Below, one piece after another: positions 52,195 to 59,703 of a DNA stretch of 64,000 nucleotides. Position numbers and translations under genes: made by a program. The stretch is taken from contig NZ_FCON02000031.1 of the NCBI RefSeq assembly GCF_001544535.1, positions 1 through 64,000 on the forward strand, written 5' to 3'. How positions within the stretch are numbered: the first letter of the stretch is position 1; each line of letters starts with the position of its first letter. Origin of the DNA: Caballeronia choica (GTDB lineage Bacteria > Pseudomonadota > Gammaproteobacteria > Burkholderiales > Burkholderiaceae). The notes beneath the pieces are model-generated. The model was not told where the DNA came from, did not search any database, and worked only from the letters and a program-made list of their open reading frames with translations.

Positions 52195-53358
52195 TTAGAA
52201 CGAGCGGGGCAAGCCGAGAATGTGCTCGGCAACATACGAGAGAATCAGGTTCGTCGAAATGGGCGCCACCTGGTACAGGCGCGTTTCGCGGAACTTGCGT
52301 TCGACGTCGTACTCCGACGCAAACCCGAAGCCGCCATGGAACTGAAGGCAGGCGTTCGCCGCTTCCCACGAAGCGTCGGCGGCCAGCAGCTTCGCCATGT
52401 TCGCCTGCGCGCCACAGTGCTGATGCGCGTCGAACAACTCACACGCCTTGTAGCGCATGAGGTTGGCCGCTTCGACATTCACGAGCGCTCGCGCAATCGG
52501 AAACTGCACGCCCTGGTTCTGGCCGATCGGACGCCCGAACACCACGCGGTCCTTCACGTATTGCGAGACCTTGTCGATGAACCAGTAGCCATCGCCGATA
52601 CACTCCGCCGCGATCAGCGTTCGCTCGGCATTGAGCCCGTCGAGGATGTACTTGAAGCCCTTCCCTTCTTCGCCGATCAGATTCTCGGCGGGGATTTCGA
52701 GGTTGTCGAAGAACAGTTCGTTCGTCTCGTGATTCACCATGTTGGGAATCGGCCTGACGGTCATGCCCTTGGTCTCCGCTTCGCGAAGATCGACGATGAA
52801 AATCGACATGCCCTCGCTCTTCTTCTTCACATCCGACAGCGGCGTCGTGCGAGCGAGCAGGATCATCAGGTCCGAGTGCTGGATACGCGAGATCCACACC
52901 TTCTGGCCGTTGATGACATAGCGGTCACCCCTGCGCTCGGCAGTGGTCTTGATCTTGGTCGTATCGGTGCCGGTGGTCGGTTCCGTCACGCCCATGGACT
53001 GAAGGCGCAATTCGCCTGAAGCGATCTTGGGCAGATAGCGCTGCTTCTGCTCGGCCGACCCATGGCGCAGCAAGGTGCCCATGTTGTACATCTGGCCGTG
53101 ACAGGCGCCCGAATTGCCGCCGGAGCGGTTGATTTCCTCCATGATCACCGATGCCTCGGTGAGTCCGAGACCCGAGCCGCCATATTCCTGCGGGATGAGC
53201 GCGGCGAGCCAGCCGGCCTTGGTCAGCGCTTCGACGAACGCTTCGGGGTAGCCGCGCTCGTCGTCGACCTTGCGAAAATACTCGGCGGGAAATTCCTTGC
53301 AAAGGTCGCGCACTGCTTCCCGAATGTCCTGGTAGGGATCTGCTGAGATGTTGAGCAT
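52195..53358 (-). CDS. Acyl-CoA dehydrogenase
   Basis: This 387-residue FAD enzyme has GWLAALIPQEYGGSGLGLTE early, then LRLQSMGVTEPTTGTDTTKI and KVWISRIQHSDLMI in the middle. The C-terminal QFHGGFGFASEYDVERKFRE supplies the probable catalytic Glu and the ER-x-x-R flavin contact. It oxidises an acyl-CoA at the alpha-beta bond and passes electrons to ETF, which is not encoded nearby. In this operon it could feed mesaconyl- or itaconyl-type CoA esters from methylsuccinyl-CoA. A similar gene lies in the P. aeruginosa itaconate cluster, as I recall, where it is not needed for itaconate itself. Confidence 0.92.
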   Translation of the reverse strand: MLNISADPYQDIREAVRDLCKEFPAEYFRKVDDERGYPEAFVEALTKAGWLAALIPQEYGGSGLGLTEASVIMEEINRSGGNSGACHGQMYNMGTLLRHGSAEQKQRYLPKIASGELRLQSMGVTEPTTGTDTTKIKTTAERRGDRYVINGQKVWISRIQHSDLMILLARTTPLSDVKKKSEGMSIFIVDLREAETKGMTVRPIPNMVNHETNELFFDNLEIPAENLIGEEGKGFKYILDGLNAERTLIAAECIGDGYWFIDKVSQYVKDRVVFGRPIGQNQGVQFPIARALVNVEAANLMRYKACELFDAHQHCGAQANMAKLLAADASWEAANACLQFHGGFGFASEYDVERKFRETRLYQVAPISTNLILSYVAEHILGLPRSF

Positions 53359-53385
53359 GTTGGTTTTGTCCTGGCGATAGGGTGA

Positions 53386-54228
53386 TCAGGCGAGCGTGGC
53401 GCGGGCGGACATCGTGAGCCAGCCTTCGTGGTCTTTCGCCCAGAGTTCGATCGTCTTGCCGTCCGGCGAAGGACGACCGCAAAGAGCGAGCGCGTTCCCG
53501 GCGAAACTCGGGCGAATCGCCTTGAAGGTGAATTCGAGCACGCTCGCCTGCGGCTGGTTTCTGTGGACGAGGTCCATCAGCAACGTGGCGATCAAAGGTC
53601 CGTGAACGACCAGGTTCGGATAGCCTTCGATCCGGGTCGCATAGGGCTTGTCGTAGTGAATGCGATGGCCGTTGAACGTCAGCGCGGAGTAGCGGAACAT
53701 GAGCACTTCGTCAGGCACGATCTCCCGGTGCCACCGTTCATCCGAGGGCGCCTTCGTCGGCGTAGGCGCGGCAGCGCCCGGCAACGCGGGTTCGCGATAA
53801 ACGATGTCCTGCTCTTCCTCGATGGCAAGCGTTCCCGCTGTCCGCACCTCGTGCTTCACCGTGACGAAGCCCAGCTTGCCGCTTCGGCCTGCCTTCTCGC
53901 TGACTTCGACGATGCGCGATTCGCGCGTGACCGCGTCACCGACCGTAAGCGGAGCAATGAATCGCAGCCTCCCGCCCGCCCACATCCGACGCGGCAAGCC
54001 CAGGTCCGGCAGGAATCCGCCTTTCACGGGGTGGCCGTCGGCGCCGATGCGGGATTGCCGCACGAGCGGCCGGAACAGGATCCAGTGCCACAAGGGCGGA
54101 AGCGAAGCGCCCTGAGCCGGGGGCGTTTCGTAGTCGAGCGTCGCGCCGAGCGCCGCGACAGAACTTGGCGTAACGAGGTCGGCAAGGATTTCCGTGCGCC
54201 CGATCGGCGAGGCTGAAGTCTCGGTCAT
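53386..54228 (-). CDS. MaoC/HTD2-like hydratase, probable itaconyl-CoA or mesaconyl-CoA hydratase
   Basis: This 280-residue enzyme has two hot-dog regions. The N-terminal half has PLWHWILFRPLVRQSRIG and GLPRRMWAGGRLRFIAPL, shared with mesaconyl-C4-CoA hydratases. The C-terminal half has VLMFRYSALTFNGHRIHYDK, the hydratase 2 motif with the catalytic Asn/Asp-His region, and GYPNLVVHGPLIATLLMDL. It should add water to itaconyl- or mesaconyl-CoA to give citramalyl-CoA. It is the first gene of the operon hydratase-dehydrogenase-CoA-transferase, which fits the substrate made by the third and used by the CitE-like lyase at 48993. Confidence 0.87.
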   Translation of the reverse strand: MTETSASPIGRTEILADLVTPSSVAALGATLDYETPPAQGASLPPLWHWILFRPLVRQSRIGADGHPVKGGFLPDLGLPRRMWAGGRLRFIAPLTVGDAVTRESRIVEVSEKAGRSGKLGFVTVKHEVRTAGTLAIEEEQDIVYREPALPGAAAPTPTKAPSDERWHREIVPDEVLMFRYSALTFNGHRIHYDKPYATRIEGYPNLVVHGPLIATLLMDLVHRNQPQASVLEFTFKAIRPSFAGNALALCGRPSPDGKTIELWAKDHEGWLTMSARATLA

Positions 54229-54322
54229 TGCTGTCTCCGTCGCTGGTCGAGTCCAGCAAAATATTTAAGTGAACTCTATTGGAAGCCGCCAAACGATGGA
54301 AATACCAGTTTCATGTGCCGGC

Positions 54323-54339
54323 CATAGGGTGAACCTATG
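54323..54339. promoter_or_regulatory. Dyad in front of the hydratase operon
   Basis: CATAGG-GTGAA-CCTATG is a perfect 6-bp inverted repeat with a 5-bp centre, 95 bp before the hydratase start and 16 bp after the LysR stop. A looser relative (minus-strand TATAGGTGAGGACTTATG, 55306-55323) lies at the start of the LysR gene, but there it overlaps the ribosome site, so the similarity may be chance. Confidence 0.4.
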
Positions 54340-54354
54340 TCCGGGGGCACCCCG

Positions 54355-55308
54355 CTACGCGTGCCGCTTGCGCTTCGCGGCGGCAAGCGTTGGAAGCCGC
54401 ACGTGTACCGCGCCCGACATGCCATGCTCGATCAGGAAGTCGCGAAAGAGACTTGCCACATGCGGCAATCGCTTGTCTGAAACGTGCATCACGTACCAGT
54501 CGCGCTCGATCGGGTTGGCGGGCAACGGCAGCAACGCGAGCAGTCCCGCCTGAAACTCCAGCGAACACGCATGCAGCGACAGGAATGAAACGCCGAGCCC
54601 CGCTTCGACGAGTTGCTTGATCGCCTCGTTGCTCGACAGTTCGGAACCGATGTGAAGCTTGAGACCTTCCTGGCGGAACAGGTTCTCGATCGTCGAGCGG
54701 GTGCCGGAGCCGCGTTCACGCACGAACAGGTTCGCGGTTTGCAGGTCTTCGAGCGAAAGCTTTTTACGCTTCATCAGCGCATGCGCCGGCGACGCGACGA
54801 AGGCCATCGGATGCTTGGCGAACGCGGTTGCGACTGTACGCAACTCGCGCGGAGCGCTGCCCATCACCGCCAGGTCGATCTCATGCGTGGCCAGCATGCG
54901 GATGATGTCCGCCCGATTGCCGACCTTGAACTGCACCTTCACCTGCGGCCGCGCTTCGGTGAAACGCACGAGAAACGGCGGGATCAGATACTCCGCTGTC
55001 GTAATGGCGCCGATGCGCAACGTGCCGCCCATTTCTCCCTGCAAAGCGGCGAGATCGTCCGCCGCACCGTTCCACAGATCGAGGATTTCGAGCGCATAGC
55101 GAGCGAGGATTTCCCCTGCTGCGCTCAACTGCACGCCCCGGCCTACCCGCTGCAGGAGCGGTGCACCCGCCGCTTCTTCCAGCAGGCGAATCTGCAGCGA
55201 TACGGCGGGCTGCGTGAGGCGCAATTCCTCCGCCGCACGCGACACGCTGCCGAGTCTCGCGACCGTGTGAAGGGCCTTCAGTTGGCGGAACGTCGCGGTC
55301 TTAACCAT
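54355..55308 (-). CDS. LysR family transcriptional regulator (CbbR-like)
   Basis: This 317-residue regulator has the helix-turn-helix GSVSRAAEELRLTQPAVSLQ (residues about 20-39) and an effector domain from GGTLRIGAITTAEYLIPPFL. The first 100 residues resemble CbbR and RbcR. It ends with a basic tail (AAAKRKRHA). It lies on the same strand upstream of the hydratase operon, separated by 126 bp with a dyad, and divergent from the NADH dehydrogenase gene. It could control either. In the known itaconate loci a LysR regulator (RipR) is adjacent to the enzymes. Confidence 0.91.
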   Translation of the reverse strand: MVKTATFRQLKALHTVARLGSVSRAAEELRLTQPAVSLQIRLLEEAAGAPLLQRVGRGVQLSAAGEILARYALEILDLWNGAADDLAALQGEMGGTLRIGAITTAEYLIPPFLVRFTEARPQVKVQFKVGNRADIIRMLATHEIDLAVMGSAPRELRTVATAFAKHPMAFVASPAHALMKRKKLSLEDLQTANLFVRERGSGTRSTIENLFRQEGLKLHIGSELSSNEAIKQLVEAGLGVSFLSLHACSLEFQAGLLALLPLPANPIERDWYVMHVSDKRLPHVASLFRDFLIEHGMSGAVHVRLPTLAAAKRKRHA

Positions 55309-55502
55309 AAGTCCTCACCTATATATTCGTCATAAACATTAAATTGTGCTGCGGTTTCGTCCGATTCTATACTTGGTCCAACAGGTCGTGTTAACGAATC
55401 CCTTTCGCGTTTCGAACGACACGTTCCGCATGTTTTTCGCATCAAGTCCCGGTGGCGCGAGCCACGACCCTACGAAAGCAATTTGTCAGGAGGACAAGGA
55501 TC

Positions 55503-56855
55503 ATGAGAGCCGTCGACCAGCACGCAACAACCGCGAATCAACGCGGCGCGCATCGGATCGTCATCGTGGGTGGTGGCGTGGGCGGTCTGTCGCTCGCTAC
55601 GCGCCTCGGCGAGACCCTCGGCAAGGCGGGGCTCGCGAAGATCGTTCTGATCGACCGTTCGCCCACGCATTTCTGGAAGCCGCTTCTGCATGAAGCGGCG
55701 TCGGGTCATATCGATCCCGCCACGCATCATCTTCAGTACGCGGTGCAGGCCGAGCGGCATGGCTTCGAATTCGAGCAGGGCGAGCTCGCCGGGATCGACC
55801 GCGCCGAACGTCACGCGATGATCGCCGCGATGCACGACGCCGACGGCCGCGACATCCTTCCGGCACGGCGTCTCGCCTACGATACGCTGGTGCTGTCGAT
55901 GGGAAGCGTGACCAATTTCTTCGGCGTGCCGGGCGCCGCCGAATACGCGTTGCCGCTCGAGTCGGTCGCGCATGCCGAGGCGTTCCGGCGCAAGTTGCTC
56001 GACGCCTGCCTGCGCGCGAACCATGCGCGCCGTACGTCGCAGAACGTCGCGCCGGTGTCGGTCAACATCATCGGTGCGGGAGCGACGGGCGTCGAACTCG
56101 CGGCGGCATTGCGGGACACGGTGCGCCTCCTGAACCGCTACAGCCAGTTCGCGCTGGACCCGGAGCGTGATTTCCGCATCCGCCTGATCGAAAGCGGCGA
56201 GCGCGTGCTGCCCGCGTTGTCGGAGGCCGTTTCGGCTCGTGCAGAGCGCATGCTGGGCGCGCTCGGCGTCGAGGTGCTGAGCGTGACGCGCGTGACCCAG
56301 GTTCGCGCGGACGCCGTGCTCACCCATGACGGCCGTGCACTGGAAAGCGACATCGCGATCTGGACGGCCGGCATCTCGGGGCCGCCGGTGTTGCGTTCGC
56401 TCGACGGCGTCGAAGTCAATCGCAACGCGCAGGTGCTCGTCACGCGCACGCTGCAGACGACGGTCGATTCGCACATCTTCGCGCTCGGCGATTGCGCCGC
56501 GTGTCCGTCACATGTTACGCAGGGGTTCCTGGCACCGCGGGCACAGGTCGCACATCAGCAGGCACAATTCCTGGCGCGCGCGTTGAGGTCGAGGGTCGAA
56601 GGCAAGCCGCTGCCGGAGTTCGCCTATCGCGATGCCGGGACGCTGGTGGGATTCGGCCGTGAGGGCACGATCGGCAGCCTGAGCAACAGTCTGCTCACGC
56701 GGCCGGTATTCGTCGATGGCTGGTTTGCGACTGCGGTCTACAAGCTTATCTACCGCAAGCACGTGATGACGCTGACCGGCTTTGCGCGGATGGCGCTCGA
56801 TACCGCGAGCCACTGGTTACGGCGGCGGGTGCATCCGGTGATCCGGTTGCACTGA
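55503..56855 (+). CDS. ndh: Type II NADH dehydrogenase (NDH-2-like)
   Basis: This 450-residue peripheral-membrane flavoprotein passes electrons from NADH to quinone without pumping protons. The FAD motif RIVIVGGGVGGLSLATRLGE is near residue 22, NADH binding is at NIIGAGATGVELAAALRDT (about 185), and the second FAD contact is HIFALGDCAACPSH (about 325). The C-terminal 50 residues (VYKLIYRKHVMTLTGFARMA) are amphipathic and likely anchor the enzyme. Start ATG 55503 has AGGAGG nine bases before it. The gene is monocistronic and ends in a very stable hairpin. Confidence 0.93.
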   Translation: MRAVDQHATTANQRGAHRIVIVGGGVGGLSLATRLGETLGKAGLAKIVLIDRSPTHFWKPLLHEAASGHIDPATHHLQYAVQAERHGFEFEQGELAGIDRAERHAMIAAMHDADGRDILPARRLAYDTLVLSMGSVTNFFGVPGAAEYALPLESVAHAEAFRRKLLDACLRANHARRTSQNVAPVSVNIIGAGATGVELAAALRDTVRLLNRYSQFALDPERDFRIRLIESGERVLPALSEAVSARAERMLGALGVEVLSVTRVTQVRADAVLTHDGRALESDIAIWTAGISGPPVLRSLDGVEVNRNAQVLVTRTLQTTVDSHIFALGDCAACPSHVTQGFLAPRAQVAHQQAQFLARALRSRVEGKPLPEFAYRDAGTLVGFGREGTIGSLSNSLLTRPVFVDGWFATAVYKLIYRKHVMTLTGFARMALDTASHWLRRRVHPVIRLH

Positions 56856-56860
56856 GGGGC

Positions 56861-56904
56861 CGCTGGCGCCTGGGGTGCGGTGTTTGCACTCCCAGGCGCC
56901 AGCG
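56861..56904. terminator. Long hairpin after ndh, sharing the repeat-family boundary motif
   Basis: CGCTGGCGCCTGGG (56861-56874) and CCCAGGCGCCAGCG (56891-56904) are perfect 14-bp arms with a 16-nt loop that itself has GTGC/GCAC. It lies 5 bp after the ndh stop. The arm matches the boundary motif of the 0.75-kb elements (CGCTGGCGCTTGGGG) with one change. It probably terminates or stabilises ndh mRNA. No T-run follows. Confidence 0.7.
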
Positions 56905-56906
56905 CC

Positions 56907-57069
56907 CTAAACCGTGACGATCCGATTTCGCCCGTCGCGCTTGGCCCGATACAAAGTCCATATCGGCTTCGATCTGCTGCTTCGCGCACTCATCGCCATG
57001 CGGGGTCTGCGCAACTCCACCGATGCCGTAAGTGTCGATATCGGACTTGAAGTTGTCGACATCGATCAT
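56907..57069 (-). pseudogene. GGDEF (diguanylate cyclase) remnant
   Basis: The minus strand starts with MIDVDNFKSDIDTYG, the metal-binding opening of GGDEF domains. It continues through a short shifted region (GDECAKQQIEADMD) and, in another frame, ends LYRAKRDGRNRIVTV-stop, the exact C-terminal signature of the same fold. The GGDEF/GGEEF active loop and about 90 residues between are deleted, so no enzyme can be made. The remnant lies between the ndh hairpin and a small membrane-protein gene. Confidence 0.7.
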
Positions 57070-57097
57070 CAGGAAGCCGGTCTAGGCTTGGTGAATG

Positions 57098-57352
57098 CTA
57101 CAGCCGCACCACCGAATTAACGATCTGGATCGCCGCGATGACCACGAACACCAGGATCGAAGCGGCGAACAGCGTGATCCCGGCGGCGATCAGCCAGTCG
57201 TCGAGGGTCAGCTCATCGCGCTTGAGGGTGGAATAGAGTCGTTCGATCGCCAACGCGTCGTCTTGCGAATAACGCGGCGCGCGTACGCTCCTCGCCGGGA
57301 GTTCGGCTGGTTTTTCGTGCTCGGGCGGACTTCGCGGACTTTCACGTTTCAC
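57098..57352 (-). CDS. Small single-pass membrane protein
   Basis: This is an 84-residue protein of unknown function. A charged N-terminal part of about 50 residues (ARSVRAPRYSQDDALAIERL, DELTLDDW) is followed by one hydrophobic helix (LIAAGITLFAASILVFVVIA, residues about 54-73), and it ends in NSVVRL. It is probably anchored in the inner membrane with the N-terminus in the cytoplasm. Its start ATG 57352 lacks a strong ribosome site. The neighbouring GGDEF remnant may be unrelated. Confidence 0.55.
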   Translation of the reverse strand: MKRESPRSPPEHEKPAELPARSVRAPRYSQDDALAIERLYSTLKRDELTLDDWLIAAGITLFAASILVFVVIAAIQIVNSVVRL

Positions 57353-57675
57353 GATTCAATGGCGCGTCCGGTACGACGCAATTCCGTATTCAAGGCCCGC
57401 CGGTTTTCGATGAGCATGGCATGAGTGTCGCAGGTCGGGCGCTGGACTCTTGCATCGAAAAGATGCCGGTTTGGCCATCTGTTTGGGGAATTGGGGAGGG
57501 TGGGCGCTGGCGCCTGGGGTTCGGTGGTGTATCGGGGTGCTGCCCGCACCCGGCGGCTAACGGATCATCGAGCCGCCTGAAGTCATCTGCGGCGCGCCTC
57601 CACAGGTGACCGACCGTGTATTCACCGCCCAAAAACTGTATATACTGTTTCCGCCTACCATAAAAGGAGAAACAG
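57353..57675. other. Intergenic region with repeat boundary motif and promoter
   Basis: No gene is supported here. CGCTGGCGCCTGGGGT occurs at 57505-57520, the same motif that bounds the 0.75-kb elements, but without its partner arm. Near the end, CTGTATATACTGTTT (57636-57650) contains a good -10 (TATACT, 57641-57646) for the gene at 57676, and AAGGAG follows just before its ATG. Confidence 0.5.
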
Positions 57676-58128
57676 ATGGAGACCCCTGAAAGCCAAGCGC
57701 CGGTCAAGAAGGCACCTCAGTCATCCCGAAGTGCCGCAGCAAGAAAGAAGGTCAAGCCTGAAGCAGCGGCCAAACCCCAATCGAAAGCGCCTGTGGCAAA
57801 GAAAGCAGCGGCCTCGAAGACGGCTAAAAAAGCCGATACGAAGTCCGCTGCCAATGCGGAAGCCACGGTCCCGCCCGCACCGGCCGACGGAAAAAGCAAA
57901 CGCCCGAAGAAGGAAAAGGTCGTGCGCGACAGCTTCACCATGCCCAAATCGGACTACGTGAAGATCGCATCGCTCAAGCAAAAATGCCTGGACAGCGGCG
58001 TTCGCGTGAAAAAGAGCGAACTGCTCCGTGCGGCGTTGGCGATGCTCGACGCGGTCCCCGCCAAGCAACTGCTCGACGCCATCAACCAACTCGAAGCAGT
58101 GAAAACGGGACGGCCGTCCAACGCCTGA
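57676..58128 (+). CDS. Histone-tail-like protein with a ribbon-helix-helix-like C-terminal domain
   Basis: This 150-residue protein has a first half of about 80 residues rich in Lys, Ala and Pro (AAARKKVKPEAAAKPQSK, KKAAASKTAKKADTKS), like the histone H1-type tails of AlgP or HctB. The second half looks folded: VRDSFTMPKSDYVKIASLKQ then VRVKKSELLRAALAML, a strand followed by two helices as in MetJ/Arc (ribbon-helix-helix) DNA-binding domains. It probably binds DNA as a dimer with flexible cationic tails. AAGGAG lies seven bases before ATG 57676. The assignment of the C-terminal fold is inference from pattern. Confidence 0.7.
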   Translation: METPESQAPVKKAPQSSRSAAARKKVKPEAAAKPQSKAPVAKKAAASKTAKKADTKSAANAEATVPPAPADGKSKRPKKEKVVRDSFTMPKSDYVKIASLKQKCLDSGVRVKKSELLRAALAMLDAVPAKQLLDAINQLEAVKTGRPSNA

Positions 58129-58356
58129 GGACGCTGCGAGAGCCGGGACGGTCGGGCGTCTCATTGCCCCATCGAACCCGGCCGACCCGCATCCGGGCTC
58201 GGCGCAGGCGTCACCGGCCGTTTATGTCGCCACGCTGTCACAAGGCTGACATCGAAGAGGTCTATGGTTTCGCGGGACCAGGCCGGACCCTTTAGGCACG
58301 ACGACATCAAAACAACAAAAGCAGTCCGTCGTGCAACACTCGCCCACTCCGAGACG

Positions 58357-59280
58357 ATGACATTGACCTTCGCCCCAACGGCCGCACCAACGAGTTTGCG
58401 CCCTTCGAAGTCGATTGCGTCGCGGACACACCGGTCGATGTCGCTCGTACTCCGCGACCAGCCTGTCGCCGACGCGTTCGTCATGCTGACCGCGCCGCTC
58501 GCGAGCGATGCCCTGCAACAGACCGAGAAGCTGGGATCGGAAACCGATCCCCATGCGCTGCACGAGCTTTGCACGACGCTGCTTCGCCTGCGCGCGATCT
58601 GGTGGGCCTTTGAGCCGCTGCTCGACGAGGACAAGGCGCGTGTCGTGAGGAAACGGTTCAAGCGGATTGCGGATATCGCCCGCGAACCGCGCGAACTCGA
58701 CGCCGCGTGTGGCCTTCTCTCGCGTGCGCGCAACACCGGCTCGCGGGTCGCGCCCGTCATGCGCACGATCAGCAAGGAGTGGCGCGACGCTTCGGTTTCG
58801 AGTTGTCATTCGATAAGGAAAGCGGGCGTGGACGTGATGCTACGGCGCGCGCTCGCCGACGCACGCCGTTGCCTCGAAGCACGGAACGTGGACCAGACGC
58901 TCGAAGAATTTGCCCGGGCACGCGTTTCAATGGCTGACAACGTGCTCAGGAAGAAGGAGCAACGCGTCGTCAGGACGAAACGCATGGACGCCAAGGCTTT
59001 GCGCAGCATCGAGGAAGCCGCGGCCAGGCTGCAATGCCTGATCGAGCTCTTCTCGCCCGTTCTCGAACGCGGGCACAGGCATACGATGGAACACCTGAGC
59101 GCCGCGCAGGCCGCGCTCGGCAAGCTCGACGACGTGATCGCAAGCGAAGCGGTCGTGCGCCGCGTTGCCGCTTGCTCGGACGACAAGGATGCGGTGAACG
59201 AGGCGGTTCGCTGGCTCAACAAGGAGAAGAAAGGCGAATCGCAGGCGGCCGTGAAAATGCTGCGCGCGATGGCCGCCTGA
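58357..59280 (+). CDS. CHAD domain protein
   Basis: This 307-residue helical protein, read from ATG 58357 (an ATG at 58264 gives 31 extra residues without family support), carries the conserved CHAD opening HALHELCTTLLRLRAIWWAF (residues about 65-84). A second set of helices with many Arg, Lys and His residues follows (RKRFKRIADIAREPRELDAA, RGHRHTMEHLSAAQAALGKL). CHAD domains bind polyphosphate through basic surfaces and are often found on polyphosphate granules. The N-terminal CYTH domain that often accompanies CHAD is absent. The gene is alone on the strand after the histone-tail-like gene. Confidence 0.82.
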   Translation: MTLTFAPTAAPTSLRPSKSIASRTHRSMSLVLRDQPVADAFVMLTAPLASDALQQTEKLGSETDPHALHELCTTLLRLRAIWWAFEPLLDEDKARVVRKRFKRIADIAREPRELDAACGLLSRARNTGSRVAPVMRTISKEWRDASVSSCHSIRKAGVDVMLRRALADARRCLEARNVDQTLEEFARARVSMADNVLRKKEQRVVRTKRMDAKALRSIEEAAARLQCLIELFSPVLERGHRHTMEHLSAAQAALGKLDDVIASEAVVRRVAACSDDKDAVNEAVRWLNKEKKGESQAAVKMLRAMAA

Positions 59281-59396
59281 AACTGCGGCTCGTTACGCGG
59301 GTCCGCAGCCACGACTTTGGCCGCGTCGCGCATGGCGTCGCGGTTATCTACTTTTTTTGTATGCCTGACATGGATCGCATGCGCCACCCAAACGCT

Positions 59397-59612
59397 TCAG
59401 GCTCGCGCGTTCGTTTCGATCCAGATGCGTCCCCAGACGGTCGCGTATTTCACGGCGTCGATGCCGTCGTAGAAGTAGTCGAGATCGCTGAAGGTTCTGG
59501 CGCGGCAGCCCGGTTCTTCGATGATGATATTGGCGGCGTGCAGCCCGTCCTCGGTCTGCTTGGCGCTCGCCAGCAGGCGAAAGCCTCGATGATGTGTCTG
59601 TAGGGGTGTCAC
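59397..59612 (-). CDS. Small conserved hypothetical protein
   Basis: This 71-residue protein has the compact pattern GLHAANIIIEEPGCRARTFS, then LDYFYDGIDAVKYATVWGRI and WIETNARA. I recall similar small proteins in Burkholderia but no assigned function. It starts at GTG 59612. The strand/helix balance and aromatic residues fit a small soluble domain. It is on the same strand as the CNBD/TrxR-like gene upstream of it (stop 59704), so the two may be co-transcribed. Confidence 0.6.
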   Translation of the reverse strand: MTPLQTHHRGFRLLASAKQTEDGLHAANIIIEEPGCRARTFSDLDYFYDGIDAVKYATVWGRIWIETNARA

Positions 59613-59703
59613 GTGTGCCTGGGTTCGGACGAGTTCAGTTCGATGCGTCCGATTATCGAGCCCTCGCGTGACCTGCCGATGACGCCTCGCGCAATCACCC
59701 GCA

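Noticed and set aside
57636-57650. LexA box in front of the histone-tail-like gene (CTGTATATACTGTTT)
   Set aside because: A LexA site needs CTGT-N8-ACAG as inverted arms. Here the second half is a direct CTGT repeat, so it is better read as a -10 region.
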